Below are positions 27,634 through 36,457 of a stretch of 64,000 nt of DNA, piece after piece. Source of the DNA: Sulfurovum sp. FS08-3. GTDB lineage: Bacteria > Campylobacterota > Campylobacteria > Campylobacterales > Sulfurovaceae. Every line of letters begins with the position of its first letter. The first letter of the stretch is position 1. The DNA is taken from NCBI GenBank assembly GCA_000830175.1, contig JQIS01000005.1:26172-90171 (forward strand). Direction: 5' to 3'. Made by a program: the position numbers and the translations under genes. The notes under the pieces were generated by a model. That model was given only the letters and a program-made list of their open reading frames with translations, was not told where the DNA came from and ran no database searches.

Positions 27634-28720
27634 CGACGATAGAGAGTTGCTCTCTATTGCGATTGAAAAGATTGGCGAACACCTCTCCATTGTGACTTCA
27701 AAACACAACACCACGACGCACAAAGAGGAGCTTGTAATCGCCTCGCATCAAGAGGGTTTTGTGGTGATGCAAAGAGTTATTGCAACAAGTGGAATTGATG
27801 CGATTGAAAAAGTAGCCCATCGAGTAGTACACGGTGGCAATCTCTTCGTAGAACCTACGTTGCTCGATAGCGATGCAATTGCCCAAATTGAGTCCATCTC
27901 TTCGTTGGCTCCCTTGCACAATCCCTCCAATCTATTGGGCATTAGAGCTGCTCGAGAGGTCTATCCCCATGCTCAACACTTTGCTGTTTTTGACACCGCT
28001 TTTCACCAAAGCATTCCCGATTATGCCTACCGCTATGCTATCGACAAAAAATATTACGAGAGCGATAAAATCCGTCGATACGGCTTTCACGGCTCATCGC
28101 ACAGCTTTGTTGCCAAAGCATTTGCCCATCTTCATGCTATCCCAAACCCCAATCTCATCACCATTCATCTAGGCAACGGTGCAAGTATTACAGCTATCAA
28201 AGAGGGCAAAAGCATCGATACCTCTATGGGCTTTACTCCTCTTGAAGGACTAGTGATGGGAACAAGAAGCGGTGATATAGATCCCTCCATTACCCTTTTT
28301 ATCACCCAAAAATACAACCTAACCCCCCAAGAGGTCGATACGATACTCAATAAACGCAGTGGATTGTTGGGGATTTGCGGCATGAATGATATGCGTGAGA
28401 TTATCGAGGCTTCTCAAAATGGCAACAATGAGGCTACTTTGGCGATTGAGATATTTTGCTACCGTATCAAAAAATATATCGGGGCTTATCTTGCCGTTGT
28501 GGGCAAACTCGATGGCATTGTTTTTACAGGCGGGATAGGAGAGAACGCACCGCTTATTCGTCAAAAAGTATTGGCAAATATGGAGCATCTAAACATTGTG
28601 CTTGATGATACTCTCAACCATCAAAACGCCCACTTGATTCACACACCCACTTCCTTGCCCATAGCCGTTATCGCCACCAACGAAGAACTAGAGATGGCAC
28701 GATTGATAGCTAGGTTGTAA
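27578..28720 (+). CDS. ackA: Acetate kinase
   Basis: AckA interconverts acetyl phosphate and acetate with ATP. The 380-residue protein starts with the diagnostic ILTINSGSSSIKSKLF phosphate-binding strand and has VVHGG, FDTAFHQSIP, the HLGNGASITAIKEGKS site and FTGGIGENAPLIR. Length is slightly short of the usual ~400 residues. The AAAGGAAG ribosome-binding site and the canonical N-terminus confirm ATG 27578, so the 56-nt overlap with the peptidase is real. No pta gene is adjacent. Confidence 0.94.
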   Translation: MHILTINSGSSSIKSKLFDDDRELLSIAIEKIGEHLSIVTSKHNTTTHKEELVIASHQEGFVVMQRVIATSGIDAIEKVAHRVVHGGNLFVEPTLLDSDAIAQIESISSLAPLHNPSNLLGIRAAREVYPHAQHFAVFDTAFHQSIPDYAYRYAIDKKYYESDKIRRYGFHGSSHSFVAKAFAHLHAIPNPNLITIHLGNGASITAIKEGKSIDTSMGFTPLEGLVMGTRSGDIDPSITLFITQKYNLTPQEVDTILNKRSGLLGICGMNDMREIIEASQNGNNEATLAIEIFCYRIKKYIGAYLAVVGKLDGIVFTGGIGENAPLIRQKVLANMEHLNIVLDDTLNHQNAHLIHTPTSLPIAVIATNEELEMARLIARL

Positions 28721-28816
28721 TCAAAAGCTACGCTATGGGGCTTTTTGGATTCTCTCGTTTTGTCTTGGGAGAGAGTGTGAAATAACTATCTAAATCAAAG
28801 CTTAAGCCACTGGAAG

Positions 28817-28832
28817 TAGGACTTTAGTCCTA
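28817..28832. repeat. Small palindrome at the leuS truncation boundary
   Basis: TAGGACT-TT-AGTCCTA forms a 7-bp hairpin built like the GGCTTTAGCC hairpins of the REP family. Recognisable leuS sequence starts three bases to the right. Confidence 0.5.
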
Positions 28833-28834
28833 AA

Positions 28835-30307
28835 AATATCCCTGTATGGACGGCGAACTTTGTATTGGGTTCGTACGGTGGGGGTGCGGTCATGGCGGTT
28901 CCTGCTCACGACGAACGAGATTTTGAATTTGCGACAAAATACAATCTACCCATCAAAAGCGTTATCACTGGGGGCGAAAATCCAAATCAAGCCCATACAG
29001 GTGAGGGCGAATTGATGGAATCGCACGATTTTAATGGTCTAGCAAACACACAAGCCAAAGCCAAAATCATTGAGATGATGGAAAAAGAGGGTTTGGGCAA
29101 AGCGACAATCAACTTTAAATTGCGTGATTGGGGAGTGACAAGACAGCGTTATTGGGGTGCTCCTATGCCCTTTGTGCATTGCGACAGTTGCGGATTGGTG
29201 AGCGAAAAACTCGAAAATTTACCTATCGCTTTGCCCGATGATGTCGAGATTACGGGAGCGGGAAATCCACTTGATAATCATCCTACATGGAAACATTGCA
29301 AATGCCCAAAGTGCGGCAAAGATGCCCTAAGAGAGACCGATACGCTTGATACCTTTGTGCAATCAAGCTGGTACTTCTTGCGATACGCTACCGATCCTAG
29401 CAAATGGCAAGAGGAGGCGTTAAGCAAAGAGGATATTAACTACTGGATGAATGTCGATCAATACATCGGAGGAATCGAACACGCTATTTTGCACCTGCTC
29501 TATGCACGGTTTTTTACCAAAGCGTTGAGAGATTTGGGCTATTTTGAGGGATTTGATGAGCCATTTGAACGCCTTTTAACACAAGGAATGGTACTCAAAA
29601 ATGGAGCAAAGATGTCCAAATCCAAAGGCAATACGGTTGATCCCGATGCCATTATCAAAGAGTACGGAGCCGATACGGCACGGCTTTTTATCCTCTTTGC
29701 CGCTCCTCCGCAAAAAGAGCTAGAGTGGAATGATAGTGCCGTGGAGGGAGCATTTCGATTTATCAAAAAGCTCTACGATAGACAAAGCAGGGTCACACTC
29801 CATACGCTACCCGCCATTACACATGAGAGCCTAGATAAAAACGAAAAAGAGGCACGACTCAAAGTCTATGAAGCGTTGCAAAAATCACACCATGTCTATG
29901 AGACAAGTTTTGCGTTCAATACCCTCATCGCTGCTTGTATGGAAGCTCTTAATACTCTGGATAAACAAGAAAACGCACAAGTGTGGAGCGAGGGGATGTT
30001 TATTATTTTAAATCTCCTTGAACCCATCATTCCTCATATTGCAACCCAGCTAAGCGAGACTCTCTTTGGTCGTAAAAATCTCCATGCCAAAATCGAGATT
30101 GCACAAGAGGTTTTTGTCAAAGATACGATTGTGTTAGCCATTAGCATAAACGGTAAACGTCGAGATGAGATTGAAGTGGCTATTGGACTAAGCGACGATG
30201 AGATTATCGCCAAAGCCAAAGAGGTTGTCGCCAAATGGATTGAGGGCAAAACAATCGTTAAAGAGATTGTTGTACCTAATAAATTGGTCAATATTGTCGT
30301 AAAATAG
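28835..30307 (+). pseudogene. leuS: Leucyl-tRNA synthetase C-terminal fragment (5' truncated)
   Basis: The open frame matches LeuS from the second half of the CP1 editing domain to the C-terminus. It has [16 protein letters not shown], then [15 protein letters not shown] (with the editing-site Asp), the zinc module CDSCG...[37 protein letters not shown], the KMSKS loop [10 protein letters not shown] and the C-terminal domain. The N-terminal ~330 residues with the HIGH motif are absent; a stop codon at 28817-28819 precedes the homology and there is no ATG start. It cannot charge tRNA alone, so an intact leuS must exist elsewhere, or the assembly is broken here. The frame has no internal stops, which points to a recent event. 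Confidence 0.85.
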
Positions 30308-30311
30308 CTTT

Positions 30312-30758
30312 CTAGCTTGAAGCCTCTATCATTTTTTGCGATTTCTCTTGGAGTATTTTTAGAGCTTGGGCAATACCATCAATAATAAGCTCTGGGGAGG
30401 CAGCACACCCAGGGATATAAACATCGACGGGGATGTAGTGGTCAATACCGTTTTCGACATTGACCATATCCTTAAAAACTCCTCCCGTAGAGGTACAACT
30501 TCCCAGTGCTATAACAACTTTTGGATGGGGTATTTGATTGTAGAGTTCGACTAGACGGGTACGAGAGCGATAGGTAACGGGTCCTGTGACCAAAAAAATA
30601 TCCGACTGCTTGGGATTACCGCTATTGATAGCCCCAAAACGCTCTAAGTCATATTTGGGCGAGAGGGCTGCTAATATCTCGATATCACACCCGTTGCAAC
30701 TTCCTGCGTTGTAGTGCAATATCCATGGAGATTTTTTACTGTATTTGGACAACTCCAT
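30312..30758 (-). CDS. Orphan Ech-type [NiFe]-hydrogenase small subunit (NuoB-like)
   Basis: The 148-residue protein resembles EchC/MbhJ/NuoB-like small subunits that hold the proximal [4Fe-4S] cluster. The four cluster cysteines are in NAGSCNGCDIEIL, ALGSCTSTGG and YIPGCAASPE. In group 4 hydrogenases it works only with a large subunit, membrane subunits and a ferredoxin-like subunit. None is encoded nearby: a leuS fragment converges on it and lemA diverges from it. It looks full length, so the gene is isolated, not truncated. Function alone is doubtful. Confidence 0.8.
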   Translation of the reverse strand: MELSKYSKKSPWILHYNAGSCNGCDIEILAALSPKYDLERFGAINSGNPKQSDIFLVTGPVTYRSRTRLVELYNQIPHPKVVIALGSCTSTGGVFKDMVNVENGIDHYIPVDVYIPGCAASPELIIDGIAQALKILQEKSQKMIEASS

Positions 30759-30876
30759 TGCCTTATCTCCTAGTGTAGAATTTGGATGTATTATAACATA
30801 GGAGCTTTTAGAAACTCCCCCTACTTTAAGATTCTATTGGTTATTATGTTATTTAGTATTATTTAAGGAGTATCTC

Positions 30877-31443
30877 ATGGGTTTTTTTGGTATTTTACTT
30901 TTGATTGTCATAGCTGTGGTTATCTATTTTATTGCTATCTACAATAAATTTGTCTCCCTTAGTGCCTCGATAGACTCATCATGGTCCGATATTGATGTCC
31001 AGCTCAAACGACGCTACAATCTCATTCCAGCCCTCATAGAGACGGTCAAGGGGTATCAAGCCTACGAATCCTCTACACTTGAAAAGATTGTCGAAGCTAG
31101 AAACATGGCAATGAACAGCGAAAGTGTCCATGAACAAGGCGTTGCACAAAGTATGCTCACGCAATCGCTTGGCAAACTCTTTGCTCTAGCTGAAGCCTAT
31201 CCAAACCTCAAAGCCGATACTACCTTTGCCAATCTTCAAGGACAATTGGCGATTATAGAAGATGATATTCAAAACGCTAGACGCTACTACAATGCCGTCG
31301 TAGAGGAGTACAATGGCAAACTCAAACAGTTTCCCGATTTGCTTGTCGCCAATCAATTCAACTTTGGTGATAGAGAGTATTTCAAACTCGACGATGCAGA
31401 GGCTCAAGAGGTCAAAAAGATGCCAAAAGTTGATTTTTCGTAA
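30877..31443 (+). CDS. LemA family protein
   Basis: A 188-residue membrane-anchored coiled-coil protein. One N-terminal span (about 3-22) leads into the LemA signature YNKFVSLSASIDSSWSDIDV then QLKRRYNLIPALIETVKGY. The C-terminal helix has RRYYNAVVEEYNGKLKQFPD. LemA proteins commonly sit beside DUF2207 or peptidase genes and are linked to envelope functions, although their activity is unclear. The DUF2207 gene is found 3 kb away at 34577. Start follows AAGGAG. Confidence 0.9.
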   Translation: MGFFGILLLIVIAVVIYFIAIYNKFVSLSASIDSSWSDIDVQLKRRYNLIPALIETVKGYQAYESSTLEKIVEARNMAMNSESVHEQGVAQSMLTQSLGKLFALAEAYPNLKADTTFANLQGQLAIIEDDIQNARRYYNAVVEEYNGKLKQFPDLLVANQFNFGDREYFKLDDAEAQEVKKMPKVDFS

Positions 31444-31456
31444 CACATTCATTTTG

Positions 31457-31542
31457 CACTTGAATGTGTAGCCTCGGCTTTAGCCGAGTTTGAAGCATTC
31501 AACAACTTCCCAATGTTTGGCTAAAGCCAAACCTACAAGTGT
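31457..31542 (+). repeat. REPIN-like twin hairpin, copy R2
   Basis: Outer arms CACTTG and CAAGTG enclose TGTAGCCTCGGCTTTAGCCG and, inverted ~40 bp later, TTGGCTAAAGCCAAACCTAC. The first hairpin starts 24 nt after the lemA stop. Confidence 0.8.
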
Positions 31543-31556
31543 ATAAACTTAGTATC

Positions 31557-31785
31557 TGATGTTACGCACTTTGCCCATCAAATCATCTTTAAACCAGTCA
31601 TTGCGAGGCACGAAACAATCTATTTTAAATTGTGTCACAAGCAACGACTTTGAAAGCGAAGCGATTGGCGAGTGGTGACGCTTTTTTGCCTACTTTTTTC
31701 TAAAAAAAGTAGAAATAAATCTTAGATTACTTGCGTTCACAATGACACACTCTAATGAGGTAATTTTTTAAGTGCGTAACATCAG
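31557..31785. mobile_element. MITE-like repeat, copy B with 7-bp target duplication
   Basis: The ~229-bp element starts CTGATGTTACGCACTTT and ends with AAGTGCGTAACATCAG, its inverted complement. It is flanked directly by TTAGTAT on both sides (31550-31556 and 31786-31792). A subterminal inverted block (GTCATTGCGAGGCACGAAAC; ATTACTTGCGTTC), a CTTTTTTCTAAAAAAAG palindrome and a GTGGTGACGC block lie inside. No coding capacity. Orientation is opposite to copy C. The right duplication abuts the pabB stop codon. Confidence 0.88.
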
Positions 31786-31792
31786 TTAGTAT

Positions 31793-32743
31793 TCAAAAAG
31801 GAAAATAGATCTTATCCATCATCTCTTGATACTCGCTTAGAGCGTTGCTATCGAGTGTAATGCCTCCGCCGCTTTTGTAGAGGAGTGTGTCGTTTTGTTG
31901 CTCCACAAAGCGTATCATGACGGATGAGTCTAGGTTTGTGCCATCAAAAATCCCAAAGATACCGCTGTAAAATCCCCTATCGTAATCCTCAATAGCGTTA
32001 ATTAGTTCGAGTGTCTTTTTTTTGGGAGTACCCGAGATAGAACCAGCAGGTAAGAGTCTATCTAAGATTTCGCCCAGTCGCTCATGCCAATGCACCTCCA
32101 AATCCCCCACAATTTCGGAGCTTACTTGCAACAACTCCTTAGAACCCGCTTGAATTGTGTCGATGTAGCGAAAACGCTCCACCCTTACATGCTTACAAAC
32201 CCTAGAGAGGTCGTTACGCATCAAATCGACCATCATGGTGTGTTCTGCCATCTCTTTGGGATTGGAGAGTATCTTCTCTTGGGCGCAGGGGATATTGGCA
32301 TCTATTGTGCCTTTCATGGGATAGGTTGATAGCGTGTTGTTTTGGATTTGAATAAAACGCTCAGGCGAAAAGCAAATAAAGCGATTGTCAAAATAGAGCT
32401 TAAAGGGAGCTTTGGCACGATAGAAAATCTCTTCGAGGCTCAAAGGAGTCTGAAGCGGTGTAGCAAAGGTGAGATTGAGCAGATAGGTATTGCCCTTTTG
32501 TATCTCCTCTTTGACTCTATCGATTGCTTTTTGATAGATACTAAACTCAATAGGGGATTTGACCAAAGTATAAGAGGTATTGGGGGTAATATCTTCAAAG
32601 TTTTGCAATGTGCCAACTTTGTAGAAGATATTGTGAAGCTTATCAAGCTCTTGGGCAAAAATCTCCTTTTTGTCAAAAGAGATCACAAACAAAAAAGGTT
32701 TTTTGGCTTTAGCTAACGCCGTAATGGTCTCAAACGAAGCCAA
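31793..32743 (-). CDS. pabB: Aminodeoxychorismate synthase component I (PabB-type)
   Basis: A chorismate-binding enzyme that aminates chorismate for folate synthesis. The 316 residues cover only the catalytic domain, without the N-terminal region of anthranilate synthase I. Motifs include KGNTYLLNLTFATPL, FSPERFI, YPMKGTID, HTMMVDLMRNDLSRVC, LLPAGSISGTPKKKTLELI and GFYSGIFG. It starts one base after pyrB ends and is probably cotranscribed with it. MITE copy B lies directly after the stop. Confidence 0.88.
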   Translation of the reverse strand: MASFETITALAKAKKPFLFVISFDKKEIFAQELDKLHNIFYKVGTLQNFEDITPNTSYTLVKSPIEFSIYQKAIDRVKEEIQKGNTYLLNLTFATPLQTPLSLEEIFYRAKAPFKLYFDNRFICFSPERFIQIQNNTLSTYPMKGTIDANIPCAQEKILSNPKEMAEHTMMVDLMRNDLSRVCKHVRVERFRYIDTIQAGSKELLQVSSEIVGDLEVHWHERLGEILDRLLPAGSISGTPKKKTLELINAIEDYDRGFYSGIFGIFDGTNLDSSVMIRFVEQQNDTLLYKSGGGITLDSNALSEYQEMMDKIYFPF

Positions 32744-32744
32744 T

Positions 32745-33635
32745 TTAACTATCTAAAATCAGATTTTTCAATATCGCCATACGCATATAAAGCCCATTGG
32801 TCACTTGCGTCAAGACTTTGCAACGACTATCTTGGAGAACTTCATCGCTAATATCAATATTACGCATCACGGGACCGGGGTGCATGATCAAAATATTACG
32901 CCCTTTTAGCACCTCTTGGGTAATGCAATATTTATGACCATAGTGAGAGTAATCTTTAAAAACAGGCTTTTCGTGGCGTTCAATCTGGGCTCTTAGACTC
33001 ATAATGGCATCGACTTTGTCTATCACATCCTCCAATTTTTTATACTGAGGCAAGGCATCGCCCACAAAAGAGATAGGAGGCAAAAAGGCTTTGGGACCCA
33101 CAAGTAAGATATTCATCCCCATACGCCTTAGAAGTCTAATCGCACTTGAGGCTACCCGAGAGCTAATAATATCTCCCACAATGGCGATAGTTTTGCCTCG
33201 AATATCTCCAAAATGCTCTACAAGTGTCATATAGTCTAGCAACGCTTGGGTAGGATGAGCGTAGTTACCAGCACCCGCATTGAGTACCCTAGAGAGGTTC
33301 ATAGCCGATAGATTTCGTGCTACATTGTTGTCTTTGTGACGAATCACGACACAATCGGGATCCATAGCGGAAATATTGGCAAAGGTATCTTCCAACGTCT
33401 CGCCTTTGTTGGTGGAGCTGCTTGATGGATTAAGGTTAATCACCCCCATGCCCAAACGTTTGGCGGCTATCTCAAAAGAGGTGCGTGTGCGTGTAGAGTC
33501 TTCAAAAAAGAGATTGACCATTATCTTGTTTTCCAAAAATGGAGGAGGATTTTTGTGTTTAAAAGCAAAAGCATCGGCTAGTATCGCTTCTATTTGTTTG
33601 TCGCTTAAATCGTTGGTATCAACAAGATGTTGCAT
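32745..33635 (-). CDS. pyrB: Aspartate carbamoyltransferase catalytic subunit
   Basis: PyrB joins carbamoyl phosphate and aspartate in pyrimidine synthesis. The 296-residue protein has the carbamoyl-phosphate site FFEDSTRTRTSFE, SSSTNKGET, VIRHKDNN, HPTQALLDYMTL and MHPGPVMRN. The start is set at 33635, where GGGAG stands at proper spacing and the protein begins MQHLVDTND. A longer frame to 33686 adds a hydrophobic non-homologous stretch. No regulatory pyrI gene is adjacent. Confidence 0.94.
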   Translation of the reverse strand: MQHLVDTNDLSDKQIEAILADAFAFKHKNPPPFLENKIMVNLFFEDSTRTRTSFEIAAKRLGMGVINLNPSSSSTNKGETLEDTFANISAMDPDCVVIRHKDNNVARNLSAMNLSRVLNAGAGNYAHPTQALLDYMTLVEHFGDIRGKTIAIVGDIISSRVASSAIRLLRRMGMNILLVGPKAFLPPISFVGDALPQYKKLEDVIDKVDAIMSLRAQIERHEKPVFKDYSHYGHKYCITQEVLKGRNILIMHPGPVMRNIDISDEVLQDSRCKVLTQVTNGLYMRMAILKNLILDS

Positions 33636-33820
33636 GGAGGCTCCCATAGATATAAAAATAGATATAAAATGGGTTATTATATCCAATCTATCATTTAAAC
33701 TATTTTTACCGCTTCAATGCGTAAAGTTTATTAAAGTTACACAAAATTACTATCCAACTTATGGATTAATAAACAATATGATGGTACAATTGTGGCTACT
33801 CAAATACTAAGGAGACCTTA

Positions 33821-34531
33821 ATGAAAAAGATTATGTTGGCTTTGATGTTTGCTATGTTTACGCAACTTCACGCATTAAACGAAAGCAGTGCTATTCCTGC
33901 AGACCACAAAACATTAGTGGACAAAGTTTTAACCGATTTGCATTTTGAAGATGCCAGCGATGAGTCACGAATGACCATCTATAAAGAACTCAAGCCTTTT
34001 TTGAAAGAGGGTTGGTATTCGCATTGGATTTCAAATCGAACAGGAAGCGATTCAAAAATAGCCGATGCTCAAACAATGTACACCGATATTATGCTCTACA
34101 ACAACGAAAGAGTTACCAACGTGACACTTATCTACTTTAGACAATTCAATCAAGTCTATGTAGGTGTCAAAGAGTTTGTTGTGACAAGCGATAAACTTGC
34201 TCTTGAACGATTTAGAAAAAACAAAAACGATGCCAAACTAGAGAAACTCAACGAAACCGACAACTACGCTGTATTTAACGAAAAAGGCTTTATGGGTTAC
34301 GAAACATCCTATATCAACGGTGCTAATGCCATGATGGTTTATGAGACTTCCAACTATCTTAATGTCTATCCTAAAAATGTTACCAATACCATCCCTAATG
34401 ATGAGGGCAGTAACGGTACTTTGGACAAAGAGATTCCTTCAACCAACACCACACCATCGTCGCTGGACAAAAATCCAACCAACACGCTTGACAATCAAGA
34501 GAACGATTTAACACTTATTCCTAAATCTTAA
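33821..34531 (+). CDS. Exported protein of unknown function
   Basis: A 236-residue protein with a signal peptide (KKIMLALMFAMFTQLHA) and no domain I recognise. Residues about 20-180 look like a compact alpha/beta domain (YKELKPFLKEGWYSHWIS, VTLIYFRQFNQVYVGVKEF). The last 50 residues are a disordered Asn/Thr/Pro-rich tail. AAGGAG precedes the ATG. A small hairpin separates it from the DUF2207 gene downstream; the two are likely in one envelope operon. Confidence 0.7.
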   Translation: MKKIMLALMFAMFTQLHALNESSAIPADHKTLVDKVLTDLHFEDASDESRMTIYKELKPFLKEGWYSHWISNRTGSDSKIADAQTMYTDIMLYNNERVTNVTLIYFRQFNQVYVGVKEFVVTSDKLALERFRKNKNDAKLEKLNETDNYAVFNEKGFMGYETSYINGANAMMVYETSNYLNVYPKNVTNTIPNDEGSNGTLDKEIPSTNTTPSSLDKNPTNTLDNQENDLTLIPKS

Positions 34532-34535
34532 TTCA

Positions 34536-34555
34536 TGTAGAGCTTTGGCTCTACA
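34536..34555 (+). repeat. Intercistronic hairpin
   Basis: TGTAGAGC-TTTG-GCTCTACA, an 8-bp stem, lies 4 nt after the stop of the exported-protein gene. It is short and has no U-tail, so processing or partial attenuation is possible. Confidence 0.6.
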
Positions 34556-34576
34556 CTCATTGACAAGGATTGTACA

Positions 34577-36427
34577 ATGAAAAACATCTTAAGCTATTGT
34601 ATTTTTTTATCTCTTTTCATCGTGGGACTTCAAGCAGAAAAAATAGAAAAGTATAATGTAGATTTAACCCTTGAACAATCGGGCAAACTCACCATTCGTG
34701 AAGATATACTCTACGATTTTGAGGGAGAAGAGCGTAGAGGAATCTATAGAGATATTCCTTATCAAATCAAACTTGATGGACTCTATACACGAGATATTGG
34801 TATCAACAATGTTCGCATTATGAGAGACAACGCAGAAGATAAACTCACACTGCTCTACCCCGATAGCAAAACCTTGCGTATTCGCATTGGCGATCCCGAT
34901 CAATTTTTGAGTGGACAACACACCTACACTATCTTTTATAGTGTCGATAAGGGTGTCCTCTCCCACAACCAAACCCACGACATTACGAGCTGGAACATTA
35001 TCGGTACACAATGGGAAGTCTCTATCGATAAAGTGACTGCCTTTATCTATCTGCCCTCCTCGCTTACGCAACAAAACACCACCATTACACTCTACAGTGG
35101 TAGAAGCGGTTCAACAACCAATCAAGCCAAAGGAAGCTGGGTTGATAACCGAACCTACCGTATCGAAGCTACCTATCTCATGCCTTACGAAGGAGTAACC
35201 GCCGATATTATCTATCCCAAAAATATATTGGATCAAAGCGGAACGAGCAATAGTGCTATTACTGTAGGGGATCAAATCAAGCGTACATGGAACTGGTTTG
35301 CTATTTTTGTTTTATCGTTGATGAGTTACCGTTTTTGGCTAGGATTGGGGGCTAATGATTTTAAACGTGTCGTAGCAACCCAATATCAAGCTCCTCAAGG
35401 TCTAAGCGTATTGCAATCGGGGCTTATTTTTGATAAATTTGCCAACGACAAAGATTTCTCAGCGGCTATTTTGGAACTAGGTCACAAAGGCTATCTAAGC
35501 GTTTCAAAAGAGGATGATGACTCCATGCCAACCTTTACAAAGACTCAAAAAGACCAAACGGAACTTACCCCTGATATGCGTTATCTCCTCAACGATACGC
35601 TCTTTGATAGAAGCGATACCTACACACTCAAAAAAGACTCCAACGCACAAGCTCGTAAACTTTTGAGTGCATTTGAAAAGATCAACACTATGCTCTACGA
35701 GTGGTCGCTCAATCAAAATTATATGCAAAACAATCCCAAAGAGGCACGTAAAAGCTTTTTGATTAAGATGATACTTCTCGCTATTCCCTTTTTGGGTATC
35801 TCTTTTTACTCTTCTATCTCGCTATTGGGAGCTGAGAGTACCTTCATATCTATCTTTTTTAGTATCTTTATGGTGACGGGGTTGATTGTCTTGTTTGCAA
35901 CCCAAGGGTGGTTTGGCATAATCTTTGCATCGATGTTTATTGGCATGAGCGGCCTAAGCACCTTGCCTGTTTTTTTAGAGCAAGGAGGACTTAAAAATAT
36001 TCTCTATACTCCGCTCTTTTTGATTGTGGTTTTTACGTTGATGGTGTGGTTTACCTACAAACGTATCGGCAAATATACCCAAAGAGGCTCGGTTGCCAAA
36101 TCGCAACTTGATGGATTGCAACGCTTTATCAAAAGAGTCAAAACCGATGAGATACAACGCCGTCTCAAACAAGACCCGCTCTTTTTGGAACGCTATCTCC
36201 CTTATGCCGTTTTGTTTGGAGAGGCGAAGCATTGGCTTACATTTTATACACAATTGGAAGTTGAAAAGCCATCATGGTATCGTGGCAATATGAGTGCTAT
36301 GCACCTACTTACCAACGATATTCAACACGCCAGTACCATGCAACAATCCTCAAGCGGTGGCTACAGCTCTGGTGGCGGGGGTTCTTCGGGTGGCGGAATG
36401 GGTGGCGGAGGCGGAGGCTCGTGGTAA
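34577..36427 (+). CDS. DUF2207 membrane protein
   Basis: The 616-residue protein has a signal peptide (residues 1-20) and an extracytoplasmic DUF2207 beta-domain starting VDLTLEQSGKLTIREDILYD and EGEERRGIYRDIPY. A membrane span lies near residue 240. A cytosolic domain (about 265-390) and two or three further spans (about 397-500) follow, then a cytosolic segment. The C-terminus is a Gly/Ser-rich tail (SSGGGMGGGGGGSW), typical of the family. DUF2207 proteins co-occur with LemA, here at 30877. The role is unknown but envelope-related by context, with an L,D-transpeptidase next in line. Confidence 0.88.
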   Translation: MKNILSYCIFLSLFIVGLQAEKIEKYNVDLTLEQSGKLTIREDILYDFEGEERRGIYRDIPYQIKLDGLYTRDIGINNVRIMRDNAEDKLTLLYPDSKTLRIRIGDPDQFLSGQHTYTIFYSVDKGVLSHNQTHDITSWNIIGTQWEVSIDKVTAFIYLPSSLTQQNTTITLYSGRSGSTTNQAKGSWVDNRTYRIEATYLMPYEGVTADIIYPKNILDQSGTSNSAITVGDQIKRTWNWFAIFVLSLMSYRFWLGLGANDFKRVVATQYQAPQGLSVLQSGLIFDKFANDKDFSAAILELGHKGYLSVSKEDDDSMPTFTKTQKDQTELTPDMRYLLNDTLFDRSDTYTLKKDSNAQARKLLSAFEKINTMLYEWSLNQNYMQNNPKEARKSFLIKMILLAIPFLGISFYSSISLLGAESTFISIFFSIFMVTGLIVLFATQGWFGIIFASMFIGMSGLSTLPVFLEQGGLKNILYTPLFLIVVFTLMVWFTYKRIGKYTQRGSVAKSQLDGLQRFIKRVKTDEIQRRLKQDPLFLERYLPYAVLFGEAKHWLTFYTQLEVEKPSWYRGNMSAMHLLTNDIQHASTMQQSSSGGYSSGGGGSSGGGMGGGGGGSW

Positions 36428-36457
36428 AAAAGAGGCTATGGAGCCAAAAGTGATGCT

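Noticed and set aside
28865..28867. TTG as a genuine start of a shortened LeuS protein
   Set aside because: LeuS homology continues in frame upstream of it to about 28835, there is no Shine-Dalgarno, and a protein starting mid editing domain would lack the HIGH half of the active site.
33636..33686. Longer N-terminus for PyrB
   Set aside because: It would add a hydrophobic stretch unlike any PyrB. GGGAG and the MQHLVDTND start favour 33635.
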